64,000 nt of DNA from contig NZ_PDUD01000021.1 in NCBI RefSeq assembly GCF_002646595.1, positions 62,001-126,000 on the forward strand, given 5' to 3'. How positions within the stretch are numbered: the first letter of the stretch is position 1; every line of letters begins with the position of its first letter. The DNA is from Flavilitoribacter nigricans DSM 23189 = NBRC 102662. GTDB lineage: Bacteria > Bacteroidota > Bacteroidia > Chitinophagales > Saprospiraceae. Shown here in pieces: positions 52,049 through 62,250 of this stretch. Made by a program: the position numbers and the translations under genes. A model generated the notes under the pieces. That model was not told where the DNA came from. It worked only from the letters and a program-made list of their open reading frames with translations, and did no database searches.

Positions 52049-55000
52049 ATGAAGCCATTAAATCGCATCATCTTACTATTACTGCTCGGCTGCTGTCTTT
52101 CGGGCGGAGTGCTGGTACCTGTGCAGGCACAAAAACTGCTACAGGCCGATGAGCAGACCTACGAGTTTACCTACGATCAGGATGAAAAGGTCCGGGATTT
52201 TATCATTCCGGACCTGAATACCAGTGACGGCTACGCACAAATTGACTTCTTTCTGCTCGGCGGCGACGGTGGCCGGCGGCGGATATCGGGTATTTGTACG
52301 GAACCGGGCGGGAATGGCGCACGGGTAAATGCCTCTTTCCAGATCGGTAGGGATAGCGGGCAACTGGCACCGGGTGGTACGGTGCGATTCATTGTCGGCC
52401 AACAGGGTGGCAGCTTGCGGTCGAGTGGTTTGTCTGGTGCTGGTGGTGGTGGCGGTACGGCTATTTTGTACAGGCCACCGGGAGTAGATGGAGATGGAGA
52501 GAGTTGCACGCTTCAGAAAGTTAAACTTAGTTCTGGTACCTACGAATATGTGGCCCATCCAGGTCGAAAATGGAGCGACGATTGCTGGAACTTACTGGCG
52601 GTAGCCGGCGGCGGTGGCGGGCCTTATGCCCCTGGCGGATGTGCTGAATCATCTTCCGGTAAACCCGGGAATGCCAGCGAAGATGGATCTGACGGAAAAG
52701 GAGTTGGTTCTACAGGTGGTACTGATGGATATTGGGGCGAGGCGGATATCGGTGGAGATGGTGCCGGATATTGGAATCGGGTAAATCTTCTTAGCAACGC
52801 TAACGGTCAGGCGGGGCTGATGGGCATAGGTGCCGGTGGGGTGACTAACACCCTTAACGTCAGAGGCGGAGATGGTTACGGGGGGGGCGGGTCCGGTACG
52901 CGCGGAGTATATCTTGTGGCCGGTGGTGGTGGCGGTGGCTATTCTGGTGGTGGTGGCGGCGGTAATTATAATGGCGGCGGCGGCGGTGGCAGCTTTGTGA
53001 ATCCATACGCTTTTTACGAGCTAAAGCGCGATGGCAATGGTACCGATAGGACGCCAAATAATGGTAAGATCACTTACCGTTTCGGTCTTGATCCGGCAGC
53101 AGTCGGTGCACCGGTTGCCCGCTGCCAAGATGTGACCATCCTCATTTCCGGCGATCCCGTTGCCCTACGTCCGTCGGATGCAGATGACGGCAGTACGGAC
53201 CCCAATAACGAACCGCTGCAGTATAGACTTCGCGAAGCAGGGATTGCCGAATGGAATAACGGTACTATCTTCGACTGTAGCCATATCGGTGATGTATATA
53301 CCTATAGCCTACAGGTAGATAACGGCATCCACGCCAGCGAATGCGAATTTTCGGTAGAAATCGAGCAGGGCCCCTCGGGCACTTTAGCCTGCCCGGCCTC
53401 CATCATCGTGCAGCCCGAAGACTGTTTACCGATCATTGGCGAATACCTGATCTATTACTACGAAGGCGAAGCTTATTTCCCCGATTTTGAGCCGCAATCC
53501 TATCCGGCCTGCAATACGCAAATCGAAAATTACATCATCCGACCGGATGGCAGTATCGATACGACCCAGATCACGCCCACTAACGAACCACTGGGGCGGG
53601 ATACCTTCGATTTCGGTATCAGCACCGTGGTCTATACCGCTACCTTTGAAGATGAAAATGCTGTAGAACAGATCCAGAGCTGTGCCTTTACCATCACGGT
53701 TGAGGCCGCAACCCTTGCCCCACGCTGTCCGACCATTCCACCGGTCCAGTATCCCGATGGCTGTGGGAAAGAGGTTTCCGGACTGCTGCCGGACTACGAA
53801 TGCGGCGAACTGGCCTATCGCATTACCGGACCGGAACTGGAAAACCCAACCATTACGGAGGGTACGGGTGAGTTGAACAGCTTTTTCTTCCAGTCCGGTA
53901 CCAGTACCGTCGAATGGTGGTTGGCCGATATCGGCGAATCGGAAGCCAAATGTTCCTATACGGTGTACGTGGAGGAAAGTTTTTTTATGGATCGGCCTAC
54001 CTTTACCAACTGCCCCGGTACCACCTATCCCGAAATTTACGAGTATATCAGTCCGGAAGCCATCCTGGCGCAGATTGACTTTGCGGCCACCGACGACTGT
54101 GGGGTGGCGTACTACGAGCTCAAGGCGAACGGCGGTAGTGCCCCCGTACTCAGGTGCGATGACATCGGCAACAGTAAACGAATGGAGATCTGGGCGTACG
54201 ACCACTCCGGAGAGTATACGGTTTGTGATTTTTTCGTCGTGGCACAGGACGCCGACCGGGTAGCCTGCCCGGATGATGTAACGGTAGAAGTTGACAATCA
54301 GTGCGATGCAATGGTCAATGTGCCGGCGGCTTCCCTGGCACCCCTATGGACGGGATGTAATGTAAGCCATCGCTACACCTTACTTGACGGTAATGGGGTG
54401 CTCCTGGCTAACGGTGACGGTGATATGGCCGGTCAACCCCTGGGCAGGGGGGAATATCTGGCCTCCTATTGGTGGATCGAGAACTCGGGGGTTACAAAAA
54501 ATTGCTCTTTTACGGTGAAGGTAAAAGGAACGCAAGCGCCGGTAGCCGTCTGTCAGAATCTCGCGGTACAATTAAGTGATGTACCGGAAGACCTGGCCGC
54601 CCAGGTTGGGGCCGGCTCTACCGATGATTGTGACAGCCAGCTGGACTACGATTTGGCGCTGGAACTGGACTGCGCTCAACCCGGCCTGAACACGGCCTAC
54701 CTGACTGTTACGGATCAGGACGGCAACAGCAGTGAATGTGTGACGGTGATCAACGTTATTGATGATCTGCCGCCCATCATCACTTCCTGCCCGCCAGATC
54801 GAACGGTGGACCTCCTGGCCGATACCTGTGCCGTTCGGATCCCCGACCTGACCGGCGAGATCACGGGTACGCTGGAATGTGGTGATTTTGCAATTGTACA
54901 GTTTCCGGAGGCCGACAGCCTGATCGGTGCAGCTCACGGGGATGTACTGGAGGTGCTGGTGAGCTTGTTTCGCGACAATGGGGTACAGCCGGTTACCCCC

Positions 55001-56923
55001 TGCACCGTATCGCTAAGCGTGGCGGATACGGATGCCCCCGTAGCGCAGTGTACTGCTCCCAACGATGTGGTCGTCCAACTCAGCGCCATACCCGAGAATC
55101 TGGCCGAGACGATCGCCGCCGGTTCGACGGATAACTGCGGGATCGTCAGCTACAGCCTCGAACGGACCACCTTTGACTGTACGGATGTAGGCGACCGGCC
55201 GGTAACCGTTACGGTAACCGATGCCGCCGGTAATTCCGACCAGTGTTCTACCTACATTTCCGTGAATGATGATATCCCACCCACGTCGGCCTGCTACGAA
55301 ACGCTTATCGTAAAACTGAACAGCAGCGGAACGGCCACGTTGACCGCCAAAGACCTGGACAACGGTTCCAGTGACAATTGCAGTACAGCGGAAAACCTTA
55401 ATTACTATCTTCTGGATGCCAACGACACGCCCTTATCCGGCACGCAAACTTTTGACTGCGATGATATCGGTCAGTTTGCGCTGCAACTACAGGTTGAAGA
55501 CGAATTTAACAATACGTCAGCATCCTGTACTACGCTGGTCACGGTAGTCGATGTCGAACTACCGCAGATCAATTGCGTAGCAAGCCATACTGCCTCGCTG
55601 GATGAGAACGGGCAACTCACCTTATCCGCCACCGGCTTGATCACGGCCGTTGACAATTGTACGCCGACCGAAGCTTTACAGTTGCTCCTGGTACGGGAGC
55701 TGGCCGACGGTACCTTTGAATATGCTCCGACTTTATCTTTTGACTGCGAAGACGTAGGTACTCAACTGATCGGGGCCTTCGCACTTGATGCTTACGAGAA
55801 TGCGCCTATTCCCTGTGAGATCAATCTCACGGTGGAAGACAATACGGCACCCACGGCGGTTTGCCAGGACCTCATTGTCCAATTGGGGGCCAATGGGCAA
55901 GCCAATCTTACCGCTGCGGAAGTCGACAAAGGTTCGGCTGATCTTTGCGGACCGGTCAGTCTGTATCTTGACCGAACGTTTTTTGATTGCGATGATATCG
56001 GCACCGTGCAGGCCAATTTATTTGTTACCGATGCGAATAATAATAGGTCTTCGTGTCAAACAAATTTACAGGTATTCGATGTTACTGGACCTCAAATTGA
56101 CTGTTATGTGGATTATACAGTCAGCCTTGGAGCAAACGGACAGGCCATTGTTTTACCCGAAGATGTGATCTTTAACGCCACTGACAACTGTACACCCTAC
56201 CTCGGGATTCAGTTCAAATTAGTAGTGGATAACGGGGCGGGAGGATTTACGACCGTGGATAGTCTGGAGCTGGATTGTAACGATCTCGGCAACCAGTTGG
56301 TAGGGGGATTTGTCGTTGATGCTCATTCCAATACTTCTTCCACCTGCGAAGTCAACCTCACCGTGTATGACCGTGACGGCTTTTGTACGGACTGCGAGTC
56401 GACCCTTACTCTTACCGGAGATATGGCTGAAGGTACTTACCGGGCTGCCGACTGGATCGAATCTGACGGTACGGTGCAAACGGGAACGGTGGTACATTTT
56501 AGGGCCGGTAATTCCATTCGTCTCGTACCCGGCTTCCACGCCGAAGCGGGCAGCGATTTTACCGCCCGGATTGAAGATTGTGAAACGGCACCTGCGGAAA
56601 TAGCCGCCGCTAGCGATCCGTCAACCACACTTAAAGAGGCTCAGCCATTAACAGCTACCGCTAACGTTCAATTCGGAGTGTTTCCCAATCCGTTCACGCA
56701 ACAGTTTACGCTGCAATACGAAGTGGTGGAAGCAACCGAAACGGAAGTTAGAATGATCAGTATGGACGGTAAAATGAGACTGCAATTGTTGCTTCCGCAG
56801 CTTCAGTCGTCGGGCAGGCAACGATTGGAGTGGGACGGGAGCAAACTAGTGGCCGGCATTTATATCGTACAGTTGCGATTGGGTGATGTCTGGTATAGTC
56901 GGAAAGTGATCAAGATGAAATAG
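52049..56923 (+). CDS. Giant secreted polyglycine/HYR protein 2 with T9SS sorting domain
   Basis: A 1,624-residue surface protein, paralog of giant protein 1. Signal peptide (ends PVQAQ); polyglycine-rich domain at about 68-318 (LLGGDGGRRR, GAGGGGGTAIL, VAGGGGGPYAPGG, GGGGGGYSGGGGGG, GGGGGGSFVN). Then about a dozen cysteine-containing Ig/HYR modules (for example GSTDNCGIVSYSLERTTFDC, GSSDNC), more diverged from each other than in protein 1. Then a 3-coathanger stack domain (about 1445-1515) and a type A T9SS sorting domain (from FGVFPNPF, about 1541). It should be carried across the outer membrane by T9SS and held at or released from the surface. It is divergent from HTCS3 and followed after 152 bases by giant protein 3, probably co-transcribed. 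Confidence 0.88.
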   Translation: MKPLNRIILLLLLGCCLSGGVLVPVQAQKLLQADEQTYEFTYDQDEKVRDFIIPDLNTSDGYAQIDFFLLGGDGGRRRISGICTEPGGNGARVNASFQIGRDSGQLAPGGTVRFIVGQQGGSLRSSGLSGAGGGGGTAILYRPPGVDGDGESCTLQKVKLSSGTYEYVAHPGRKWSDDCWNLLAVAGGGGGPYAPGGCAESSSGKPGNASEDGSDGKGVGSTGGTDGYWGEADIGGDGAGYWNRVNLLSNANGQAGLMGIGAGGVTNTLNVRGGDGYGGGGSGTRGVYLVAGGGGGGYSGGGGGGNYNGGGGGGSFVNPYAFYELKRDGNGTDRTPNNGKITYRFGLDPAAVGAPVARCQDVTILISGDPVALRPSDADDGSTDPNNEPLQYRLREAGIAEWNNGTIFDCSHIGDVYTYSLQVDNGIHASECEFSVEIEQGPSGTLACPASIIVQPEDCLPIIGEYLIYYYEGEAYFPDFEPQSYPACNTQIENYIIRPDGSIDTTQITPTNEPLGRDTFDFGISTVVYTATFEDENAVEQIQSCAFTITVEAATLAPRCPTIPPVQYPDGCGKEVSGLLPDYECGELAYRITGPELENPTITEGTGELNSFFFQSGTSTVEWWLADIGESEAKCSYTVYVEESFFMDRPTFTNCPGTTYPEIYEYISPEAILAQIDFAATDDCGVAYYELKANGGSAPVLRCDDIGNSKRMEIWAYDHSGEYTVCDFFVVAQDADRVACPDDVTVEVDNQCDAMVNVPAASLAPLWTGCNVSHRYTLLDGNGVLLANGDGDMAGQPLGRGEYLASYWWIENSGVTKNCSFTVKVKGTQAPVAVCQNLAVQLSDVPEDLAAQVGAGSTDDCDSQLDYDLALELDCAQPGLNTAYLTVTDQDGNSSECVTVINVIDDLPPIITSCPPDRTVDLLADTCAVRIPDLTGEITGTLECGDFAIVQFPEADSLIGAAHGDVLEVLVSLFRDNGVQPVTPCTVSLSVADTDAPVAQCTAPNDVVVQLSAIPENLAETIAAGSTDNCGIVSYSLERTTFDCTDVGDRPVTVTVTDAAGNSDQCSTYISVNDDIPPTSACYETLIVKLNSSGTATLTAKDLDNGSSDNCSTAENLNYYLLDANDTPLSGTQTFDCDDIGQFALQLQVEDEFNNTSASCTTLVTVVDVELPQINCVASHTASLDENGQLTLSATGLITAVDNCTPTEALQLLLVRELADGTFEYAPTLSFDCEDVGTQLIGAFALDAYENAPIPCEINLTVEDNTAPTAVCQDLIVQLGANGQANLTAAEVDKGSADLCGPVSLYLDRTFFDCDDIGTVQANLFVTDANNNRSSCQTNLQVFDVTGPQIDCYVDYTVSLGANGQAIVLPEDVIFNATDNCTPYLGIQFKLVVDNGAGGFTTVDSLELDCNDLGNQLVGGFVVDAHSNTSSTCEVNLTVYDRDGFCTDCESTLTLTGDMAEGTYRAADWIESDGTVQTGTVVHFRAGNSIRLVPGFHAEAGSDFTARIEDCETAPAEIAAASDPSTTLKEAQPLTATANVQFGVFPNPFTQQFTLQYEVVEATETEVRMISMDGKMRLQLLLPQLQSSGRQRLEWDGSKLVAGIYIVQLRLGDVWYSRKVIKMK

Positions 56924-57075
56924 CTGGCTAAGCTACGGTTTCCCCCAAGGCCTCAGAAATTGGTCAATCGATATTCAAATAATCATTGTAAGCGCGTATT
57001 GGGAAGTCATTCCTACTAATCAAAAGTAGACAGTTCCTCTTCCGGAGATACCTGCTGAAACAAACAAAAAATCAA

Positions 57076-60000
57076 ATGATAATGCAGCAATTGAAACCTT
57101 TATTTTTGCCAGTTGTCCTTTTGCTCTTTATTTTTTTAGCGATAGATGGACGTGCACAAAGTTTGCTCGAAGCGGATACGGAGGTACACCGCGTCAGCTA
57201 TACCGGTAGCTATAAGGATTACAAAATTCCGGATGCCACTACGCTAGGCGAATTAAATCGTATCGAGTTTTATTTAAAAGGAGCCGATGGTGGCCGCCGC
57301 AGACTCTACGGTGGCACGATCGGTAAAGGAGGAGGAGGAGCGAATATCCGGGCAACATTCGATATCGGCACGGGATTACGGCAGCTTGCACCCGGTGGTA
57401 CCGTGCGCATGGTGGTGGGGCAAAAAGGGAGTGGATTTAATGACATCCAGGATGGCGGGGCCGGTGGCGGCGGTGGTACTGCCGTACTTTACCGGGCTCC
57501 GAATAGTAATATTACGTGTAATGATGTCTCTACTGAATTTGAAGATGCAGATAACTGTTGGATCTTGTTAGCAGTAGCTGGCGGCGGCGGCGGTGCCTAC
57601 GGCACTTTAATAGGGGGCGAACGAGGACGGAGCGGGCAGGCCGGTACTTGCGGTGGCGACGGCAAAGGGCTTTTCGGTGGCAAGGGCGGCTGTAATGGTA
57701 ATGGGGGAGAAGAAACCTTGATTCAAAATGATGCAGCCGCTGGTGCTGGTGGTGGTGCTTACCAAAGTGGAAACTCGTCTTATGCTGGGGGGAAAAGGGG
57801 CAAATTCAATGGAGGAGAAGGTGGTTACAGTAGTTTTAGTACTGCGCCGTTGAACGCTTATATCAGAGGTGGGTTCGGTTACGGTGGCGGTGGTGGCGGA
57901 TTTGTTACTTCCGCTACTATATACCAATACTATCCTGGCGGTGGTGGTGGCGGCGGTTACTCCGGTGGCGGTTCCGGCAATAATGGCGGCGGCGGTGGCG
58001 GCGGAAGCTTCGTCAATGCCGCAGCGGTTGATTCCGCAAAAGAAAATGGCTCGGCTGACGGTACGCCAGATCACGGAAAGGTTACTTACAATTTCGATAG
58101 AGAGACAAAACTGCTGGATGCCAAATGTAAGGATGTCACCGTAACCTTGGCCAGCGATGGTACGGCCCAGGTCTTGGCCGGCGATGTCGATAATGGTAGT
58201 TACGTAGCGTTCAATCCTGATTTGACGATCGATAGGTACTGCGTTAATACCAGCATAGTAGGTGGTGGATGTCAGTCCTCGCTCACCGTAGACTGCGAAG
58301 ATATTGGTACTCAAACGATGTATATGGAGGTGTACACCACTACCTTCGCCTTGACGGATCGATGCTACTTCGAACTGACTGTTTTGGAAGACCAACCTCC
58401 GGTACCTGATGTCAACCCGAATAATCTGTATTTACCCAACATTTTTACCGATGCATGCACCTACAGTATAACCTCTTTTCCAACGGCGACGGACAATTGC
58501 AGTGGTACCGTGGTCGCCACTACCGGAGACCCGACTACCTTTACTGAACCTGGTAGCTATTCCATTTCCTGGACATACGAAGATGCATTCGGTAACTTCA
58601 CTACTCAACAGCAGGATGTGTTCGTAGGACATGTGCCCCCGTCTTTCACCTGTCAGGAAAGTGTGACCATCGGTTTGTCCAGTCCCACGCTCCAGGCTAC
58701 GGATCTCGTCAGTGACATTTCGGATAATTGCGCGGCAATCGAAGATATTACCGTTGAGTTCGTCAACCGACTCTCCGGCGCTCCGTTGGGAACAGCATTA
58801 CTTTTTGATTGTAATGATTTGGGGGTTAACGGATTCCTGGTGAGGGTAAGTAACGGGTTCCGATCGTCTTCCTGCGAAATTCAGGTAACGGTAGTTGATG
58901 ATCTGGTACCTACTGCTCTGTGCCAGAATTATTTGGTACAATTGGATCAAAGCGGGCAGGGTACCGTCACCGCAGCAGATCTGGACAACGGCTCCTTCGA
59001 TGCCTGTGGAGTGGTTGATCTGAAAATAAGTCAGACCGATTTTGACTGTAGCTTACTGGGTACAAACGCAGTAGTGCTTACGGTAACGGATCCATTCGGC
59101 AATGCTTCAACCTGTAACGCTACCGTGACGGTGGAAGACAACACGCCGCCGGTACTCACTTGCCGGGATAACATTCAACTCTATCTGGACGATCAGGGGC
59201 AAACCACCTGGAATCCGGCCGGTATCCTGGTAGGCAGCACGGATAACTGTGGGGTGGCCCTCACCGTACACGATGACCTCCAGTATTTTGACTGTGAAGA
59301 TATAGGCGACCAATATTTTACGTTATCCCAGCAGGATGCCAGCGGAAACACCAGCAGTTGCACCGCGAAAGTGACGATTGCGGACCCGGTAAGTCCGTTG
59401 GTAATTGCGAAAGATATTACCGTTGAATTGGACGCTCAGGGACAGGCTACGATCATGGCCGCAGACATTGACGGTGGTACAACGGATAACTGTACGGACA
59501 ATGCCGCCCTGACTTTCGGCTTTTTTGACCTGGAACTGCTCGCTGCCACAACCGATAGCCCGGCTCACTATTTCGATTGTAGTAACCTCGGAACGACGAA
59601 GCTCTATTTGTCGGCCACCGACGCATCGGGAAATCTGGGTGCAACGCTCGTACCGGCTAACGTGACGGTAATAGATGCCCAGGCTCCCGGTATCACCTGC
59701 CCGGCAGCGGTAACCGTTGGCACCGATGCCGGACAATGCACCGCTACGGGTGTAAGTCTCGGCACGCCGGTGACCACCGATAACTGCTCGATAGCCGGGT
59801 TGAGTAACGATGCCGCCTCGGCTTTTGCGCTGGGTACCAACACGGTCACCTGGACCGTAAAAGACCCGTCGGGCAACACCAGTACCTGCAAGCAGACCGT
59901 CCTGGTAGAAGATCAACAAAAACCTAGTCTAAGCTGTAAAAGTGCCACCCTGGAACTCGATGCCTCGGGCAGTGTGGAGCTTAAACCGGCCGACGTATTC

Positions 60001-61311
60001 GTCAGCTCCAGTGATAACTGTACCGTATCGGACCCGGTGATCATCAGTCCGTACACGTCCTTCAGTTGCACCGATCTGACGCTCGGCAGTCGGCCGGTGA
60101 CGCTCAGTGTCTGGGACAATAGCGGGAACCAGGCCACCTGCCAGACTTCGGTATTGATCGTGGATCAAACAGCACCGACGCTTGCTTGTCCGGAAAACCT
60201 CTCGTACGCATTGGACGCTGGCGATTGCTCCGCTATCGTGGAGTATATAACGCCCACTCTGGCCGATGCCGACGACAACTGCGAAGCAGTCAGCGTAGTA
60301 GCGGAAGGGGCGCTGGGGAGCGGTGCGGCATTCCCCATTGGCGTCACCGTCGAAACTTATCGGGTAACGGATGCCCGCGGAAATACGGCTAGCTGCTCCT
60401 TTACCGTCACCCTGACCAGTACGCAAAAAGATAGTGATGAAGACGGTATTACCAACAACTGCGATAATTGCCCGCAGGATGCCAATGCCGATCAGGCCGA
60501 CTATGATGCGGATGGGGTAGGAGACCTATGCGATGTATGCCCCGGACAGGATGATCGACTGGACGCCGATGGAAACGGCACGCCGGATTGTCTGGAATCC
60601 GGTGATCCCTGCGACACCGATGTAATCGTGTTGGATACCGATGCAGATGAGGTAGATGATCGCTGCGATGTTTGTCCGGATACCTTTGATCCGGAGCAGG
60701 TCAATACCGATGGCGACGTTTACGGAGATGCCTGCGACAATTGTCCGGAAATACCGAATGATAACCAGAAAGATGAAGACGAAGACGGGGTGGGAGATCA
60801 GTGTGATCAATGCCCCGGCGTGGATGACCGTATAGATGACAACGATAACGGTACCCCGGATTGCCTGGAAACGGATCCCTGTGATCCGGCAACGGGTGAC
60901 CGGGACGGAGACGGTATCGCCGATGGTTGCGACAACTGTTTCAAGGATTACAATCCGGATCAGGCTGATACCGACGGGAACGGCAAAGGCGATGTATGTG
61001 ATAAAGGCAAAGGCGGCAAGAATGCTTTCACGGTGAACGGCGAAAACGATCAGGCACAACTGCGGGCCTTTCCCAATCCCTACCGTAATGGCTTTAGCCT
61101 GATCTACCAATTGAAAAAGCGACAGGAAGTGGAAGTGCAACTGCTCGACCTTTCCGGAAAACTCAAAGAACAGCTATTAACCTCACGGATACAGGATCCG
61201 GGAGAACATACCCTACAATGGTCCGATAGGGGTTTGCCAGCAGCCATTTACATTCTCCGCATTCGGACGGGTGATGAATGGAGTACTATGAGAATAGCAA
61301 AGGGAAAATAA
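57076..61311 (+). CDS. Giant secreted polyglycine/HYR protein 3 with thrombospondin type 3 repeats and T9SS sorting domain
   Basis: A 1,411-residue surface protein. Signal peptide (ends DGRAQ); polyglycine-rich domain at about 65-314 (LKGADGGRRR, GAGGGGGTAVL, VAGGGGGAYG, GYGGGGGGF, GGGGGGYSGGG, GGGGGGGSFVN). HYR/Ig-like modules with paired cysteines extend to about 1115. In place of the coathanger domain there are thrombospondin type 3 repeats at about 1118-1312 (DSDEDGITNNCDNCPQD, DADGVGDLCDVCPG, DGDGIADGCDNC), which bind calcium. A T9SS sorting domain (LRAFPNPYRNGF, from about 1328) ends it. The ATG at 57082 is an alternative start. It lies downstream of giant protein 2 on the same strand; no box of the 21-bp type was found in the 152-base gap. 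Confidence 0.88.
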   Translation: MIMQQLKPLFLPVVLLLFIFLAIDGRAQSLLEADTEVHRVSYTGSYKDYKIPDATTLGELNRIEFYLKGADGGRRRLYGGTIGKGGGGANIRATFDIGTGLRQLAPGGTVRMVVGQKGSGFNDIQDGGAGGGGGTAVLYRAPNSNITCNDVSTEFEDADNCWILLAVAGGGGGAYGTLIGGERGRSGQAGTCGGDGKGLFGGKGGCNGNGGEETLIQNDAAAGAGGGAYQSGNSSYAGGKRGKFNGGEGGYSSFSTAPLNAYIRGGFGYGGGGGGFVTSATIYQYYPGGGGGGGYSGGGSGNNGGGGGGGSFVNAAAVDSAKENGSADGTPDHGKVTYNFDRETKLLDAKCKDVTVTLASDGTAQVLAGDVDNGSYVAFNPDLTIDRYCVNTSIVGGGCQSSLTVDCEDIGTQTMYMEVYTTTFALTDRCYFELTVLEDQPPVPDVNPNNLYLPNIFTDACTYSITSFPTATDNCSGTVVATTGDPTTFTEPGSYSISWTYEDAFGNFTTQQQDVFVGHVPPSFTCQESVTIGLSSPTLQATDLVSDISDNCAAIEDITVEFVNRLSGAPLGTALLFDCNDLGVNGFLVRVSNGFRSSSCEIQVTVVDDLVPTALCQNYLVQLDQSGQGTVTAADLDNGSFDACGVVDLKISQTDFDCSLLGTNAVVLTVTDPFGNASTCNATVTVEDNTPPVLTCRDNIQLYLDDQGQTTWNPAGILVGSTDNCGVALTVHDDLQYFDCEDIGDQYFTLSQQDASGNTSSCTAKVTIADPVSPLVIAKDITVELDAQGQATIMAADIDGGTTDNCTDNAALTFGFFDLELLAATTDSPAHYFDCSNLGTTKLYLSATDASGNLGATLVPANVTVIDAQAPGITCPAAVTVGTDAGQCTATGVSLGTPVTTDNCSIAGLSNDAASAFALGTNTVTWTVKDPSGNTSTCKQTVLVEDQQKPSLSCKSATLELDASGSVELKPADVFVSSSDNCTVSDPVIISPYTSFSCTDLTLGSRPVTLSVWDNSGNQATCQTSVLIVDQTAPTLACPENLSYALDAGDCSAIVEYITPTLADADDNCEAVSVVAEGALGSGAAFPIGVTVETYRVTDARGNTASCSFTVTLTSTQKDSDEDGITNNCDNCPQDANADQADYDADGVGDLCDVCPGQDDRLDADGNGTPDCLESGDPCDTDVIVLDTDADEVDDRCDVCPDTFDPEQVNTDGDVYGDACDNCPEIPNDNQKDEDEDGVGDQCDQCPGVDDRIDDNDNGTPDCLETDPCDPATGDRDGDGIADGCDNCFKDYNPDQADTDGNGKGDVCDKGKGGKNAFTVNGENDQAQLRAFPNPYRNGFSLIYQLKKRQEVEVQLLDLSGKLKEQLLTSRIQDPGEHTLQWSDRGLPAAIYILRIRTGDEWSTMRIAKGK

Positions 61312-61332
61312 TCCGGAAAGAGGACAATACCG

Positions 61333-61352
61333 GTGGCCCCTTCGGGGGCTAC
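61333..61352 (+). terminator. Hairpin after giant protein 3 gene
   Basis: GGTGGCCCC pairs with GGGGGCTACC around TTC, close in sequence to the hairpin at 44002-44032, but no long T-run follows. The remaining gap to 61534 shows no gene. Confidence 0.6.
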
Positions 61353-61534
61353 CTCTCCAATCCGGAGGGGTGCTCTCGGGGCCACTTACCAACGAATGGT
61401 GATTAATTACCAAATACTAGCAAAAGACGACGGCTGAATAATTACCTGTTTCAAACCGGCACTTTAAGCCATTAAATTGCCGAATGGAAATATGGACATA
61501 TGTTAATGCATTAGCGTGCACCTAATCAAAAACC

Positions 61535-61702
61535 ATGGCAAATACAACCTATACCCCGACCCCTGAAGTGAAAGAAAAGCAGCAGCCTGTAGAAGAAAAA
61601 AAGAAAACGAGTATCACCCAGATCCTGATCGTGATCGCCTGTCTTTCTTTTTTTCCGCTGCTTTATCTGATCGGCAGTACGATCGTCGCTTTTTTTCAGT
61701 AG
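61535..61702 (+). CDS. Small single-pass membrane protein, function unknown
   Basis: A 55-residue ORF beginning MANTTYTPTPEVKEKQQPV. A charged N-terminal part with EEKKK is followed by one hydrophobic helix (ITQILIVIACLSFFPLLYLI) and a short end (TIVAFFQ). No family recognised. It lies 29 bases before the DUF4395 gene on the same strand, so the two may be co-transcribed. The clear hydrophobic segment and spacing support a real gene. Confidence 0.55.
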   Translation: MANTTYTPTPEVKEKQQPVEEKKKTSITQILIVIACLSFFPLLYLIGSTIVAFFQ

Positions 61703-61731
61703 TCCCAAGACTGATCACCAAACCTATTATT

Positions 61732-62181
61732 ATGAAAACCCTGATTTGTCCGGTTTCTACCAAGCGGGTAGATAGCTCGGTTAGCCGGCTCACCATTTTC
61801 TTTATCGTCGTACTACTACTACTGTTTTTGGTCACCAAGGCCCCCATTTTTGCTATCATTGCTGCGGTCGACTACAGCTTCCGCGCCAGCTGGAACGGGC
61901 AGTATAGTCCCCTGCGACTGGCATTGGCCGTCCCGATCACAAAAAGTCTGAATGTTCCGGAAAAACTGGTACAGGCTGCCCCCAAAGTTTTTGCTTCCCG
62001 TCTGGGATTGCTTTGCGCGTTGGCGGCGGCGATACTATCTTTATTGGGATACCTTACTGCAGCTCAGATCGTTGCCGGTTTCCTGGCCGTTCTGGCCTTT
62101 ATGGATGCCGCTTTGAATCTATGCATGGGCTGCATGATCTACCATTATCTGGTATTTCCCTTACTGGGAGAGGAAAATTAG
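61732..62181 (+). CDS. DUF4395 family membrane protein
   Basis: A 149-residue protein with about four hydrophobic helices (IFFIVVLLLLFLVT, LGLLCALAAAILSLLGYL, IVAGFLAVLAFMDAAL and shorter). The N-terminal CPVSTKRVDSSVSRLT and the C-terminal NLCMGCMIYHYLVFPLL, with its CxxC pair, fit the DUF4395 family, an inner-membrane group of unknown function often found near thioredoxin or sulfur-related genes. Here the neighbours are a 55-residue membrane protein and, convergently, cysS. The two cysteines of CMGC could be redox active (inference). Confidence 0.75.
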   Translation: MKTLICPVSTKRVDSSVSRLTIFFIVVLLLLFLVTKAPIFAIIAAVDYSFRASWNGQYSPLRLALAVPITKSLNVPEKLVQAAPKVFASRLGLLCALAAAILSLLGYLTAAQIVAGFLAVLAFMDAALNLCMGCMIYHYLVFPLLGEEN

Positions 62182-62199
62182 TGGATAGGCGAAGGGTCT

Positions 62200-62231
62200 G
62201 GTGCTGGGATCGTATACAGCTTCCCGGCACC
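62200..62231. terminator. Hairpin between convergent DUF4395 and cysS genes
   Basis: A 10-bp stem GGTGCTGGGA/TCCCGGCACC with one U-G pair and a 12-base loop, in a 69-base convergent gap. It can serve both genes. Confidence 0.65.
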
Positions 62232-62250
62232 AAACCTTTCTTGATCTGTT

